Positions 26,839 through 36,500 of a DNA stretch of 64,000 nucleotides are shown piece after piece (position 1 is the first letter of the stretch; each line of letters begins with the position of its first letter). Under the pieces are notes generated by a model. It did not search any database. It had not been told where the DNA came from and was given only the letters and a program-made list of their open reading frames with translations. This DNA comes from Planctomycetaceae bacterium (lineage in GTDB: Bacteria; Planctomycetota; Planctomycetia; Pirellulales; Pirellulaceae): positions 620,001 through 684,000 of the forward strand of contig JACKHM010000002.1 of NCBI GenBank assembly GCA_020638995.1, read 5' to 3'. A program made the position numbers and the translations under genes.

Positions 26839-28377
26839 ATGAATCGTCTCAAAGACAAAATGACTGAGCTATTCGGCATCGATCTGCGATCGTTGGCGGC
26901 ATTTCGTATTGGCGCGGCGGGTATTTTGTTGTTGGACTTGTGGTACCGCGGGCAAGAGCTTGCGGCCTACTTCACCGATGCCGGGGTGTTGCCGCGCACG
27001 GCGCGGATTGACATCTTCGAGTCGGGCGACGAGTTTGGCTTTCGCCACATGTGGTCGCTGCACATGTTTTCAGGCGAGTACTGGGGACAACTAGTCCTGA
27101 TGCTATTGGCCGCACTGTTTGCATTCTGGTTGCTCTTGGGGTACCGCACGCGGCTCGCGGCGGTTGCCAGTTGGGTCCTACTGATGTCTTTAGACGGTCG
27201 CAATCCCGTCATCCTCAACAGCGGTGATGTGTTATTGCGATCGATGCTGCTGTGGAGTTTGTTCCTGCCGCTGGGCGCCAAGTGGAGCATCGATGCGGCG
27301 CGGGCAACCAACCGCGAGTCGATGTCGCGACGTGTCATCTCGATGGCCTCCGTCGCAATGCTGTTTCAGTTATGCATGATGTATTGGTTCTCGACCGTCT
27401 TCAAGTTACAAGCATTGGAGGACAGACCATCGCCTTGGACAGGAGACTACTCGGCCGTTTATTACGCGCTGAATTGTGATGCGTTTGCGACGCCAATCGG
27501 ACTATGGCTGCGGCAATTTCCGACGGCCATGCAATTCCTGACGAAGGCGTCGCTTTGGCTTGAGATCGTGGGACCGCTGCTGGCATTCTCGCCTTGGCTT
27601 ACGAAGTGGTTTCGCGGCACTGTCGTCGCACTTTTCGTCGTCTTTCACGTCGGGGTGAGTTTGTGCCTGACGATCGGCCTTTTTCCGGCGATTTGCATTG
27701 TGTGTTGGCTGGTGTTTGTACCAGGGGAGTTTTGGGAGTGGCTGAAGGAACGATTGTCTCGGGCCTTACGATCAATTGGGACAATGGCGGATATTGCGAA
27801 TCTCATCACTCGATGGATGAGCAAGCCCGAGGTTCCAGCGTTGCGTCGGCGTTGGTACCTCGAAGTTGCCGTCGGATGTTTGTTGGTGTATGTCGTGTTG
27901 TGGAATGTCCGCGAGACGAACTTCAAAGACTGGGAGCCGGTCCTGCTGTCACGAAACTGCAACGCACCTGCCCGCATTTTGGGCCTGGACCAGAATTGGT
28001 CGATGTTTGCTCCGTTGCCACGGACCGAAGATGGTTGGTTGGTGATGGAAGGCACGCTGCGCGACGGGTCGACGGTGAACCTGTGGGACTTCGATCAACC
28101 GCTGCCTTGGGACAAGCCGGAGTTGGTGAGTGCCACGTACCGAACGCAACGGTGGCGAAAATACCTCGATAACCTGACAACGGAACCCTATGCCGCACAT
28201 CGTTTGTACTTTTGCGAATGGCTGGCCCGGCGCTGGAATGATGCGCGGGCGGGCGGCGACAAATCGCGCGAAGTCCATCGAGTCGAGTTGAGCCACCGAC
28301 TCGAAGTTACGCCACCGCCGGGGCACCCGATCCCTGACCCCGAGACGCGTGTGCTGTGGACGTGGTACTTCGAGTAA
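26839..28377 (+). CDS. HTTM domain membrane protein
   Basis: A 512-residue polytopic protein of the HTTM family, the family that includes vitamin K-dependent gamma-carboxylase. It shows the FRIGAAGILLLDL opening with a first helix, a HMWSLHMFSG segment, a LLLGYRTRLA loop, RNPVILNSGD, and about 7-8 predicted helices to about residue 340. A soluble C-terminal part follows (QNWSMFAPLPRTEDGW), also usual in planctomycete and bacterial HTTM proteins. Activity is unknown in bacteria. Its relation to the upstream pseudopilin operon is not established. Confidence 0.85.
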   Translation: MNRLKDKMTELFGIDLRSLAAFRIGAAGILLLDLWYRGQELAAYFTDAGVLPRTARIDIFESGDEFGFRHMWSLHMFSGEYWGQLVLMLLAALFAFWLLLGYRTRLAAVASWVLLMSLDGRNPVILNSGDVLLRSMLLWSLFLPLGAKWSIDAARATNRESMSRRVISMASVAMLFQLCMMYWFSTVFKLQALEDRPSPWTGDYSAVYYALNCDAFATPIGLWLRQFPTAMQFLTKASLWLEIVGPLLAFSPWLTKWFRGTVVALFVVFHVGVSLCLTIGLFPAICIVCWLVFVPGEFWEWLKERLSRALRSIGTMADIANLITRWMSKPEVPALRRRWYLEVAVGCLLVYVVLWNVRETNFKDWEPVLLSRNCNAPARILGLDQNWSMFAPLPRTEDGWLVMEGTLRDGSTVNLWDFDQPLPWDKPELVSATYRTQRWRKYLDNLTTEPYAAHRLYFCEWLARRWNDARAGGDKSREVHRVELSHRLEVTPPPGHPIPDPETRVLWTWYFE

Positions 28378-28491
28378 CTTATCGCTAACCGATTTCACGA
28401 GCTGTCCGTTGGGACCGCCTCGCGTGAAGTTTCTGATTACAATCGACTTTGCGATTCACTCGAAGAAACTTCTCATGCCGAGGCCATTGGG

Positions 28492-30720
28492 ATGAAACTG
28501 CGACACTTTGCGCTGCTAGCCCTATTCATCGGTTACTCCGCCCCGATGTTTGGACAGGGCACCAGTGCGGACTATGAACGTGCAAGTCAGCTGCGAGCAT
28601 TGACGGCCGGAAAAGTGTTCCGGGACAAAGTCGAGCCGCATTGGTTCGGTGACAAGTTCCACTTTTGGTACCGCAATGAGCTCGCGGATGACGCTCGTGA
28701 GTTCGTTCTCGTGAACGCCAAGTCAGGTGATCGCTCGCTCGCGTTCGATCACGAACGGCTCGCGGAACAGTTGGCGGCGATTACGCGACGAGACGTTCGC
28801 AGCTCACATTTGCCTTTTGATACGATCCGGTTCGGTGACAACGTCGACTCCATTCGATTTCGTGCATTTTCGAAAGATTGGGAGTGCTCGCTGGAGTCCT
28901 ACGAGATCAAGCCTCATGAAGAAGTGCGGCAAGACGATACGCCCCCAAACCGGAAGGAACAAGAAGAGAAATCTCGCGGCCAGCATTCACCGGACGGAAA
29001 GTGGCTCGCGTTCGTTCGCGACCATAACGTGTTCATCCGCGACCGGAACATGGGAACCGAGTTTCCATTGAGCAGCGATGGCACGGCGGAACACGCGTAT
29101 GAGTCGAAGTTCCATTGGTCGCCGGACTCGACCCGCATTGTTGTCATGAGGACGAAGCGCGGATCAAACCGGCATATTCACCTGATCGAAGCGGCTCCGG
29201 ACGATCAACTGCAACCGAAACTGCACGCCCTCCGCTATCTCAAACCGGGCGACGAGATTGCGCTGACGAAGCCGCATTTGTTCAACGTCATCGAGCGACG
29301 ACCGATTCCGGTTCGCGACGAGCTGTTCGCAAATCCATGGGATGTGCGCGACGTTCGATGGGATACCGACTCGTCGCGATTCACGTTCCTCTACAATCAA
29401 CGCGGCCATCAGCTGCTGCGAGTCGTCGCGGTGGACGCGACAACGGGAGAGACCGGAGCCCTCATTGACGAACAGAGTGACACGTTTGTGGACTATGCCT
29501 ACAAAATCTTTCACCAGTTCCTCGGCGATACGAATGAAATCATTTGGATGTCCGAACGCGATGGCTGGAATCACCTATACCTGTTTGACGCACGAACGGG
29601 CCATGTGAAGAATCAAATCACCAAGGGCCGGTGGGTGGTACGCAATGTTGAGCATGTCGATGCAGCACGCCGCAAAATTTGGTTTATCGCTGGCGGTGTG
29701 TATCCGGAACAAGATCCGTACTACGAGCACTATTGCCGCGTCAACTTCGATGGCACCGGTTTCAAAGTCTTGACGCGAGGCAACGGAACGCACGCTGTTC
29801 GGTTATCGCCGGACAGGAAGTGTTTCGTTGATACGTATTCGCGAGTCGACATGCCGCCTGTGACCGAGCTGCGGAAAACCGGCAGTGGCAAGTTGATTTG
29901 CGAACTTGAAAGAGCGGATTACGAGGCTCTGATTGCGACTGGCTGGCAAGCGCCCGAGCGGTTTGTCGCCAAAGGCCGCGACGGCGAGACGAACATCTAC
30001 GGAGTAATCTGGCGTCCCACCAACTTTGATCCTGCGAAGTCGTATCCGGTGATTGAGAACATCTATGCGGGGCCGCACGACGCATTTGTACCCAAGCGAT
30101 TCGCGAGCCACTACAAGTCTCAGGAACTCGCCGAACTGGGCTTCGTCGTCGTCAAGATGGACGGCATGGGGACCAACTGGCGATCTAAGGCGTTTCACGA
30201 CGTATGCTGGAAGAATCTCGGAGATGCCGGCTTTCCCGATAGGATTGCATGGATCAAGTCTGCGGCAGAAAAGTATTCCTACATGGACATAGGCCGCGTT
30301 GGCATCTACGGCGGCTCGGCCGGAGGCCAAAGTTCAACCGGTGCGCTCCTGGCTCACGGAGATTTTTACAAAGTTGCCGTTTCGGACTGCGGTTGCCACG
30401 ACAATCGCATGGACAAAATCTGGTGGAACGAACTGTGGATGGGTTGGCCACTCGGTCCACACTACGCGGACCAGTCGAACGTCACTAACGCCCACAAGCT
30501 AACGGGAAAACTGTTTCTCATCGTCGGAGCGATGGACCGCAACGTCGATCCATCGTCAACCATGCAAGTGGTGGATGCACTGATCGCTGCCGACAAGGAT
30601 TTCGATCTGTTGGTCGTACCAGACGGCGGGCACGGAGTCGCAGAAACTCCCTACGGCACTCGCCGCCGCCGCGACTTTTTTGTGCGGCACCTGTTAGGAG
30701 TCGAGCCGCGAAGCAACTAG
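28492..30720 (+). CDS. Secreted S9-family (DPP IV-like) peptidase
   Basis: A 742-residue protein with a signal peptide (MKLRHFALLALFIGYSAPMFG). An N-terminal beta-propeller (about 60-470), with SPDGKWLAFVRDHN and SPDSTRIVV blades, precedes an alpha/beta hydrolase domain (about 490-740). The catalytic Ser609 lies in GGSAGG rather than the canonical GWSYGG; Asp682 (GAMDRNVDP) and His714 (DGGHG) complete the triad. It probably trims dipeptides or cleaves short peptides outside the cytoplasm. Its stop codon overlaps that of the convergent FHA-EAL gene as a shared CTAG. Confidence 0.88.
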   Translation: MKLRHFALLALFIGYSAPMFGQGTSADYERASQLRALTAGKVFRDKVEPHWFGDKFHFWYRNELADDAREFVLVNAKSGDRSLAFDHERLAEQLAAITRRDVRSSHLPFDTIRFGDNVDSIRFRAFSKDWECSLESYEIKPHEEVRQDDTPPNRKEQEEKSRGQHSPDGKWLAFVRDHNVFIRDRNMGTEFPLSSDGTAEHAYESKFHWSPDSTRIVVMRTKRGSNRHIHLIEAAPDDQLQPKLHALRYLKPGDEIALTKPHLFNVIERRPIPVRDELFANPWDVRDVRWDTDSSRFTFLYNQRGHQLLRVVAVDATTGETGALIDEQSDTFVDYAYKIFHQFLGDTNEIIWMSERDGWNHLYLFDARTGHVKNQITKGRWVVRNVEHVDAARRKIWFIAGGVYPEQDPYYEHYCRVNFDGTGFKVLTRGNGTHAVRLSPDRKCFVDTYSRVDMPPVTELRKTGSGKLICELERADYEALIATGWQAPERFVAKGRDGETNIYGVIWRPTNFDPAKSYPVIENIYAGPHDAFVPKRFASHYKSQELAELGFVVVKMDGMGTNWRSKAFHDVCWKNLGDAGFPDRIAWIKSAAEKYSYMDIGRVGIYGGSAGGQSSTGALLAHGDFYKVAVSDCGCHDNRMDKIWWNELWMGWPLGPHYADQSNVTNAHKLTGKLFLIVGAMDRNVDPSSTMQVVDALIAADKDFDLLVVPDGGHGVAETPYGTRRRRDFFVRHLLGVEPRSN

Positions 30721-31859
30721 AAACACGTCCCTGGCGCGGGCTTTCCGTAGAAGTATCCCTGTCCGAGTTCAAAACCAAGATCGCGGCAGATATCCGATTC
30801 CGCTTCGCGCTCGACGCCCTCGGCGAGCGGCGCAATTCCGAGATCTTGTGTCATTTTGACCAGTGATGAAATCACTTGTAGTTTTTGGGGCGATGCTTGG
30901 TCAATGTCGCGAATCAAGGCGATATCAAATTTCAGATAATCGGGTTTGACATTCACGAGTTCGACGAGCCTTGCCTGCCCGGCTCCAAAGTCATCGAACG
31001 CGAGGCGGACATTGAGGTCGGACAACGCCGAACGAATCTCGATCATTTGCTTGACGTTCGTCACCGCGCCTTCGTGGATTTCTAGCGTCAGTGCTTGCAA
31101 AGGACGCGTCTCGCGAACGGCGCGTATGGCATCGATCAAGCCATCTTCACTGAGTTCGCGCGGATGCGTATTGACGAACAAGTGCGGAGGTCTTGCAAAG
31201 CAGGAACTTTGTAGAACGCCTTCCCAACGCAGCATGTTGCTGAGTTGGACTTCGAGATTCAACTTCGCCGCCGCGCGAAACATCGCACCGGGTGTTTCAA
31301 TTCCGTACAAGCGGCTGCGTCCTAAAACTTCGTAGGCGATCGTTTCGCCACTGGCTAAGTCGACAATTGGCTGATAGTAGGGTGTGACTTGACGTTCGGT
31401 CATCAGCTTGTCGAATTGCACCAGCGCCAGCGCCTGGTCGTAGACGTCCTCTTGCAGCGTCGCCGAGGCGACCGCGCCGGACTGTCGTTGGAGCCGCAAT
31501 GCGACGTCCGCGAACTGAACGATGTCGTCTTGATTAAGTTCAACTTCACCGTGCAAACGCTGACCGTTGACATAAGTTCCGTTGGTGCTGCCGAGATCCC
31601 GGAGGATCAAGGAGTTAGGCGTCGATACAAATTCCGCGTGATTGCTCGATACCGTCCTGAATGGCAGGCAGAGGGAAGCGTCGGGCCGCCGACCGACCGA
31701 GAACCGCGATGCATTGATTGGCACATGTGCCTGCTCACCCTGTTGCCCGGAAGGGTGCAAATGCCCGACCAGAAACCATAAGGCCGATGATGGGGCGCTG
31801 CCTGGCAGTGTATGCGAATTGTTAGTTGCCATAGTGAGCATAACGGTACTCCGGTTCAA
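30717..31859 (-). CDS. FHA-EAL signalling protein
   Basis: A 380-residue cytoplasmic protein. An FHA domain (about 48-125) has GRRPDASLCL, SSNHAEF and LGSTNGTYVNG. An EAL c-di-GMP phosphodiesterase domain (about 138-375) has AYEVLGR (EVL in place of EAL), FVNTHP, LEIHEGA, FDDFGAGQ, LKFDIALI, PLAEGVE and GQGYFYGKP. All residues that coordinate metal and substrate in active EAL domains appear present, so activity is possible. The ORF start at 31859 is kept, but Met7 or Met10 may be the true start. Divergent from the AAA ATPase/kinase-tubulin operon, so FHA recognition of a threonine phosphorylated by that kinase is a possibility. Confidence 0.82.
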   Translation of the reverse strand: MNRSTVMLTMATNNSHTLPGSAPSSALWFLVGHLHPSGQQGEQAHVPINASRFSVGRRPDASLCLPFRTVSSNHAEFVSTPNSLILRDLGSTNGTYVNGQRLHGEVELNQDDIVQFADVALRLQRQSGAVASATLQEDVYDQALALVQFDKLMTERQVTPYYQPIVDLASGETIAYEVLGRSRLYGIETPGAMFRAAAKLNLEVQLSNMLRWEGVLQSSCFARPPHLFVNTHPRELSEDGLIDAIRAVRETRPLQALTLEIHEGAVTNVKQMIEIRSALSDLNVRLAFDDFGAGQARLVELVNVKPDYLKFDIALIRDIDQASPQKLQVISSLVKMTQDLGIAPLAEGVEREAESDICRDLGFELGQGYFYGKPAPGTCF

Positions 31860-32166
31860 AAATAGTCTAGGTCACGAAGTAGGCGCAGTTCGCCAAAAGC
31901 TCGACAACTAGATTTCGACGGCACCGTATCGGTGAGTGGGCGACGAGGAGACGCGTCCTAACACAACCGCCAGGGGAACTCGCATTGGACCAATTATGCC
32001 GGTCGTGTGAGGTGAAACACTCGCAATTTCGCCGGCGTATGATACAACGCTCGCCGCGTCGATAGCTGTGACCTACTTTTGCGAGAGGCACGATGTTGCA
32101 TTGCAAGGGCGACATCGCCGCCGGTCTGTAGGGTTCCAGGCAAAATCTGATTTATGAGAGGCACTT
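31860..32166. promoter_or_regulatory. Divergent promoter region with a possible 12-codon leader
   Basis: This 307-bp space between divergent genes must carry both promoters; no clear -35/-10 pair can be picked. A 9-bp direct repeat, GAGAGGCAC, lies at 32083-32091 and 32156-32164, each copy just ahead of an ATG. The second serves the AAA ATPase start at 32167. The first precedes an ATG at 32093 that opens a 12-codon frame ending in TAG at 32129-32131. This could be a leader peptide or chance. Confidence 0.35.
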
Positions 32167-33489
32167 ATGGTTACTGAAACGCTTGAGATTGAGGGCGATC
32201 TGCTTGCTACGCTGCTGGCAGAAGATGCGTTTCTTCCTGTGGAACCGCGGACACTAAAAGAGACAGGGTTGCCAATCGCATTTGTCGAAGGACTGATCCT
32301 CAAATCGATTGCAGTCACCGGAACTAGCAGCGGGCGGAATATCTCGGATCATTTGTGCCTGCCGTTTGGAATCTTGGAAGAAGTATTCGGCTCGCTCCGG
32401 ACTCGGCAACTTCTCGTGCATACAGGTTCGGCGCCATTCGGCGACTACTACTACACATTGACGGACCAGGGAAACAAGCAAGCACAGAGCGCAGTTAAGG
32501 CCTGCGCCTATGTCGGACCTGCGCCAGTGCCGCTGATGGATTACGTCATTTCCGTGGATGCCCAGTCAATTACGGCCGAGTCACCACGCCGCGAGGAGCT
32601 TGAGCACGCATTTCATGGAATCACGATCGATCCAGAACTATTTGATATGCTTGGCCCGGCTGTGAACTCCGGAGCAGGCATGTTTTTGTACGGCTCGCCC
32701 GGTAACGGCAAGTCGACGTTGGCGCAACGCATGACGGCGTGCTTCGGGCAAGAGATTTGGATTCCCCACGCGATCATCGATGGCGGACAAATCATCAAGC
32801 TGTACGATCCTTCCTATCATCAGGCTGTCGAAGGACGCAAACGAGGCATCGTAAAATCGAGCGAAGGCGATCGACGTTGGATTAAAGTCCGTCGGCCTAC
32901 GGTTATTGTCGGCGGTGAACTGACGATGGACAGCCTTGACATTCGCTACGATGCAAGAACTAACATCAGCGAAGCCCCGCTGCAACTCAAAAGCAACGGT
33001 GGTTGCCTGCTGATCGACGACTTCGGACGCCAACAAATCGCGCCCAAGGAACTGCTCAATCGATGGATTATTCCGCTCGAAAGTCGACATGACTTTCTGA
33101 CGCTTGGAACCGGCAAGAAGATACAAGTTCCCTTCGATCAACTGATCATTTTCTCGACAAATCTTGAGCCTTCTGAATTGGTCGATGAAGCGTTTATGCG
33201 CAGGATCCCCTATAAGATCGAAGTCGGCGACCCGGATGAACAGGAGTTCGAGGCGCTGTTCAAAATGTACGCAGACGAATTCGGCTGTATCTACAATCCC
33301 GATGCGGTCGCGTACTTGTTGGCAACGCACTACCGCCCCAGCGGTCGGGGCCTTCGCCGTTGCCATCCAAGAGATCTCATGAAGCAGATTCGAAGCTACT
33401 GCGCCTACCACGATCTACCACTCGAGCTCAAGCCCGAATACTTCGATCGCGTTGTCGGCACCTATTTCGCGAAAGTCTTAAACTCCTAG
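32167..33489 (+). CDS. Winged-helix/AAA ATPase paired with a kinase-tubulin protein
   Basis: A 440-residue protein. Residues 1-115 look like a winged helix (GRNISDHLCLPFGILEEVFGSL, then YYYTLTDQG). An AAA-type ATPase domain follows: Walker A GSPGNGKST (176-184), Walker B LLIDDFGR (281-288), sensor-1-like FSTN (329-332) and MRRI (344-347) as a possible arginine finger. A small helical lid domain ends the protein (YRPSGRGLRRCHPRDLM). No membrane segment or signal is present. The next gene begins 31 bp later, so the ATPase and the kinase-tubulin protein are almost certainly co-expressed. The function is not known; an unfoldase or remodelling role for the partner is inference. Confidence 0.75.
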   Translation: MVTETLEIEGDLLATLLAEDAFLPVEPRTLKETGLPIAFVEGLILKSIAVTGTSSGRNISDHLCLPFGILEEVFGSLRTRQLLVHTGSAPFGDYYYTLTDQGNKQAQSAVKACAYVGPAPVPLMDYVISVDAQSITAESPRREELEHAFHGITIDPELFDMLGPAVNSGAGMFLYGSPGNGKSTLAQRMTACFGQEIWIPHAIIDGGQIIKLYDPSYHQAVEGRKRGIVKSSEGDRRWIKVRRPTVIVGGELTMDSLDIRYDARTNISEAPLQLKSNGGCLLIDDFGRQQIAPKELLNRWIIPLESRHDFLTLGTGKKIQVPFDQLIIFSTNLEPSELVDEAFMRRIPYKIEVGDPDEQEFEALFKMYADEFGCIYNPDAVAYLLATHYRPSGRGLRRCHPRDLMKQIRSYCAYHDLPLELKPEYFDRVVGTYFAKVLNS

Positions 33490-33520
33490 CCTCGCTCAGG
33501 GACAGGTAAATTGAACTGCG

Positions 33521-36500
33521 ATGGATACACTCGCTACAGCACCAAAGGCGTTTAACTTGCGTGAACCGATCCCGGGTTACGTCTTGCGGGAACGGATCGG
33601 TGCGGGTGGGTACGGCGAAGTGTGGCGAGCAGACGCACCGGGCGGTTTGTCGAAAGCCGTCAAGATCGTCTACGGTCCTCTTAAGGCCGGACGTGCTGAA
33701 CGCGAACTGAAGGCGTTGGGGCGAATTAAACAAGTCCAGCATCCGATGCTGCTGTCGCTGGAACGCATCGAAATGGTCGACGAGCACCTGATCATAGTGA
33801 TGGAGCTTGCGCATGGGAGTTTGAAGGAACGCTTTGAAAAGTGTGTCAAGGCTGGTGAACACGGCATTCCCCGCGCTGAGTTGCTCACGTACCTCCGTGA
33901 TGTTGCAGATGCATTGGACTTCATTTACGAAGAGCATTCGCTTCAACATTTGGATGTCAAACCTGAGAACCTGCTGCTGATCGCGAATCGAGTCAAAGTG
34001 GCCGATTTCGGCTTGATCAAAGACCTGGGGGATAGAAGCGAGTCGCTGGTCGGTGGCTTGACGCCCCTTTACGCGCCGCCAGAGGTGTTTGACGGGCGTC
34101 CGAGCCGAAACAGCGACCAATATAGCCTCGCGATGGTCTATCAGGAGTTGCTTACGGGAGAACCTGCGTTCGCCGGTCGAACAGTTGCGCAACTCGCCGC
34201 CCAACACCTTCATAGCAGCCCATGCCTGGCGCCGCTTCCGAAAACCGATCAACCAGTGATCGCGAGAGCGCTTTCCAAGGATCCCGATCGCCGTTTTCCG
34301 TCATGTCGTGCACTTATCGATAGTCTGACTGAGGCGCCGAAAGCATCTAACCGCGTGCGTCGCACTGCAACAGAATCAACTCGCATCACGCCGACAGCCG
34401 AAGAGGCCTTCCCCGCGTCGATCGTTACGGATGAACCGAACAAACAAGTCGCGTATCCAGCTTCCAGCAAGACAAGCCTTCTTCCACCTATCGCGTTTGG
34501 TGAGGCAGGGGAAGACCTCAAGTACCACCCCGCCGTTTTCATCGGCGTCGGGGGCACGGGTGCCGCAGTGCTCAGGTCGCTGCGCAGCCGATTATGTCAG
34601 CGGTTTGGAAACGTGGATGACATCCCCTCTCTTCAGATGTTGCTGCTCGATACCGATGTGACTGCGTTGCACAACGCAACACGCGGCGAGCGGTCCTCGG
34701 CGTTGCGACCAAACCAGCTCTTGCCTCTGACATTGAAGCAGCCACAAGAATACCGCGGGGAAGCGACATCCCTGCTGGAGTGGTTGAATCGCCGCTGGTT
34801 ATTCAACATCCCACGCTCGCTGACGACCGAGGGGATTCGTGCTCTTGGTCGACTGGCATTGGTCGATCATTTTGACGCCATTGCGAATGTTCTGCACCAT
34901 GCCTTGAGTAGTGTAATCGACGACAACTCGATCGATTCGTCGACGCGCACAACGGGGCTTAGATTCGTCAAAGCGGCGCCACGCATTTTCGTCGTCGCAT
35001 CGACCGCCGGCGGAGTTGGTAGCGGCCTGGTGCTAGATTTGGGGTATCTACTGCGAACAATGCTCGAAGAGCTACACATCTCGGACGAGCAATTGCATGG
35101 CGTGCTGGTGCATTCGACCTCGCGGCGCACCAATCAACGTGACCTGGCGCTCGCCAACAGCCTGAGCTTGCTTACCGAGTTACACCACTACGTGTCGCCC
35201 AGCGGTTATCCCGGTGAACCCGCTTGCAAACTTCCTCCGCGAGTTGGCAACAGTGAGCCTTACCGCCATACCTATGTAGCGCACCTCGGAGAGGAGTTGA
35301 ATGAAGAAGAGTTTGCCGCAGGTGCAGCTCGGATAGGAGAATACTTATATCAGAACTCCGTCACGAACGCCGCGGCTTTTTTTGATCGCTGCCGCGACGA
35401 AGATCCTGACTCAGCCGTAAGGAAACACGCGGCCGCGAACACGGTTCGGACGTTCGGCCTCGCACAGATCGGCGGAGCGAACGACGCCGTAGTTTGTGAA
35501 GAAGCAAACTCGCTTTGCAGATCACTGGTCGCCCATTGGGCCGGTCGTCAACAGATCTCCGGAGCACACGCAGCAATTCGATCCATCGATCCGGAAATCG
35601 AGAATCTGGCCCGTAAGTTTGCCTATGGGATGGATCTACGACTCGACAAAATGCTCACGTGGGCGAAGGGCATCCTTGAACGGCAACTGGTCGATTCACC
35701 ACAGGCTTACTTTCAGCGGCGCATCGCATCGTCATTCGAGCAATCCGCTGGCTCAGATCTGCAGACGAAGCGGGAACTGGCAAAAGGCCATATCAAGAAC
35801 GAGTTGCTCGGCCAAAGCGAAGGCGCTGATTCAATCCAGAGTCGACTGCAGGCCAAAGTTGCGTCCGTCGCCGAGTCGAAACGCGAAACGCTTCGTGATT
35901 GGTTCTACATCCTGGTCGATGCGCCCAAATCGCGTGTGGGCGGAGCTCAGGACGCGGTTCTCTGGTACAAGGAGATGCTCGCGAATCTGGAGTCGCAAGT
36001 TAACCAAGCCGCCGCGTCTTCAGAGAGTCCAGCCGATGTTGCCGTCGACAGTGAAGAGCAACTCGTTCTGCGATATGCGATGCGCGAGTTAGATCGAATC
36101 ACTTATGACGCAGTCTTGCTCTTGATTCGCGCATTGAAAGCAGAGGTCCTGCTCTGTGAAGATCTACTGCGAGAGTTTGCGCGCAGAATCCTTCACCTTA
36201 GCAACGAGTTTAACAGCTCCCGGCAGCCCACGACGGAGGCCGACGAGGCGCTGATCCGCTCACTCAAAGAACACCACCTCGAGCTGACGCGACGACTGGA
36301 TAGCGAATTGACACCTGCTCTCGTGCGAAAACATATGTCGCTATCAGATTTGCTGAATGCGAACTCCGACGTCTGGACAAACCTCGTAAGCACGATGCGG
36401 ACTACCGCCCAACGGCTAGCGGGCAGCGTGATCGATCGAATGCAAGTCCTGACGATGATTCAACGCGGCGCAAATAGTCAACATGGTGCGAAACATTCCG

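Noticed and set aside
32638..33411. 257-codon minus frame opposite the AAA ATPase gene
   Set aside because: Antisense to Walker A, Walker B and sensor motifs on the plus strand.
33428..34252. 274-codon minus frame opposite the kinase domain
   Set aside because: Antisense to intact kinase motifs on the plus strand; no family likeness.
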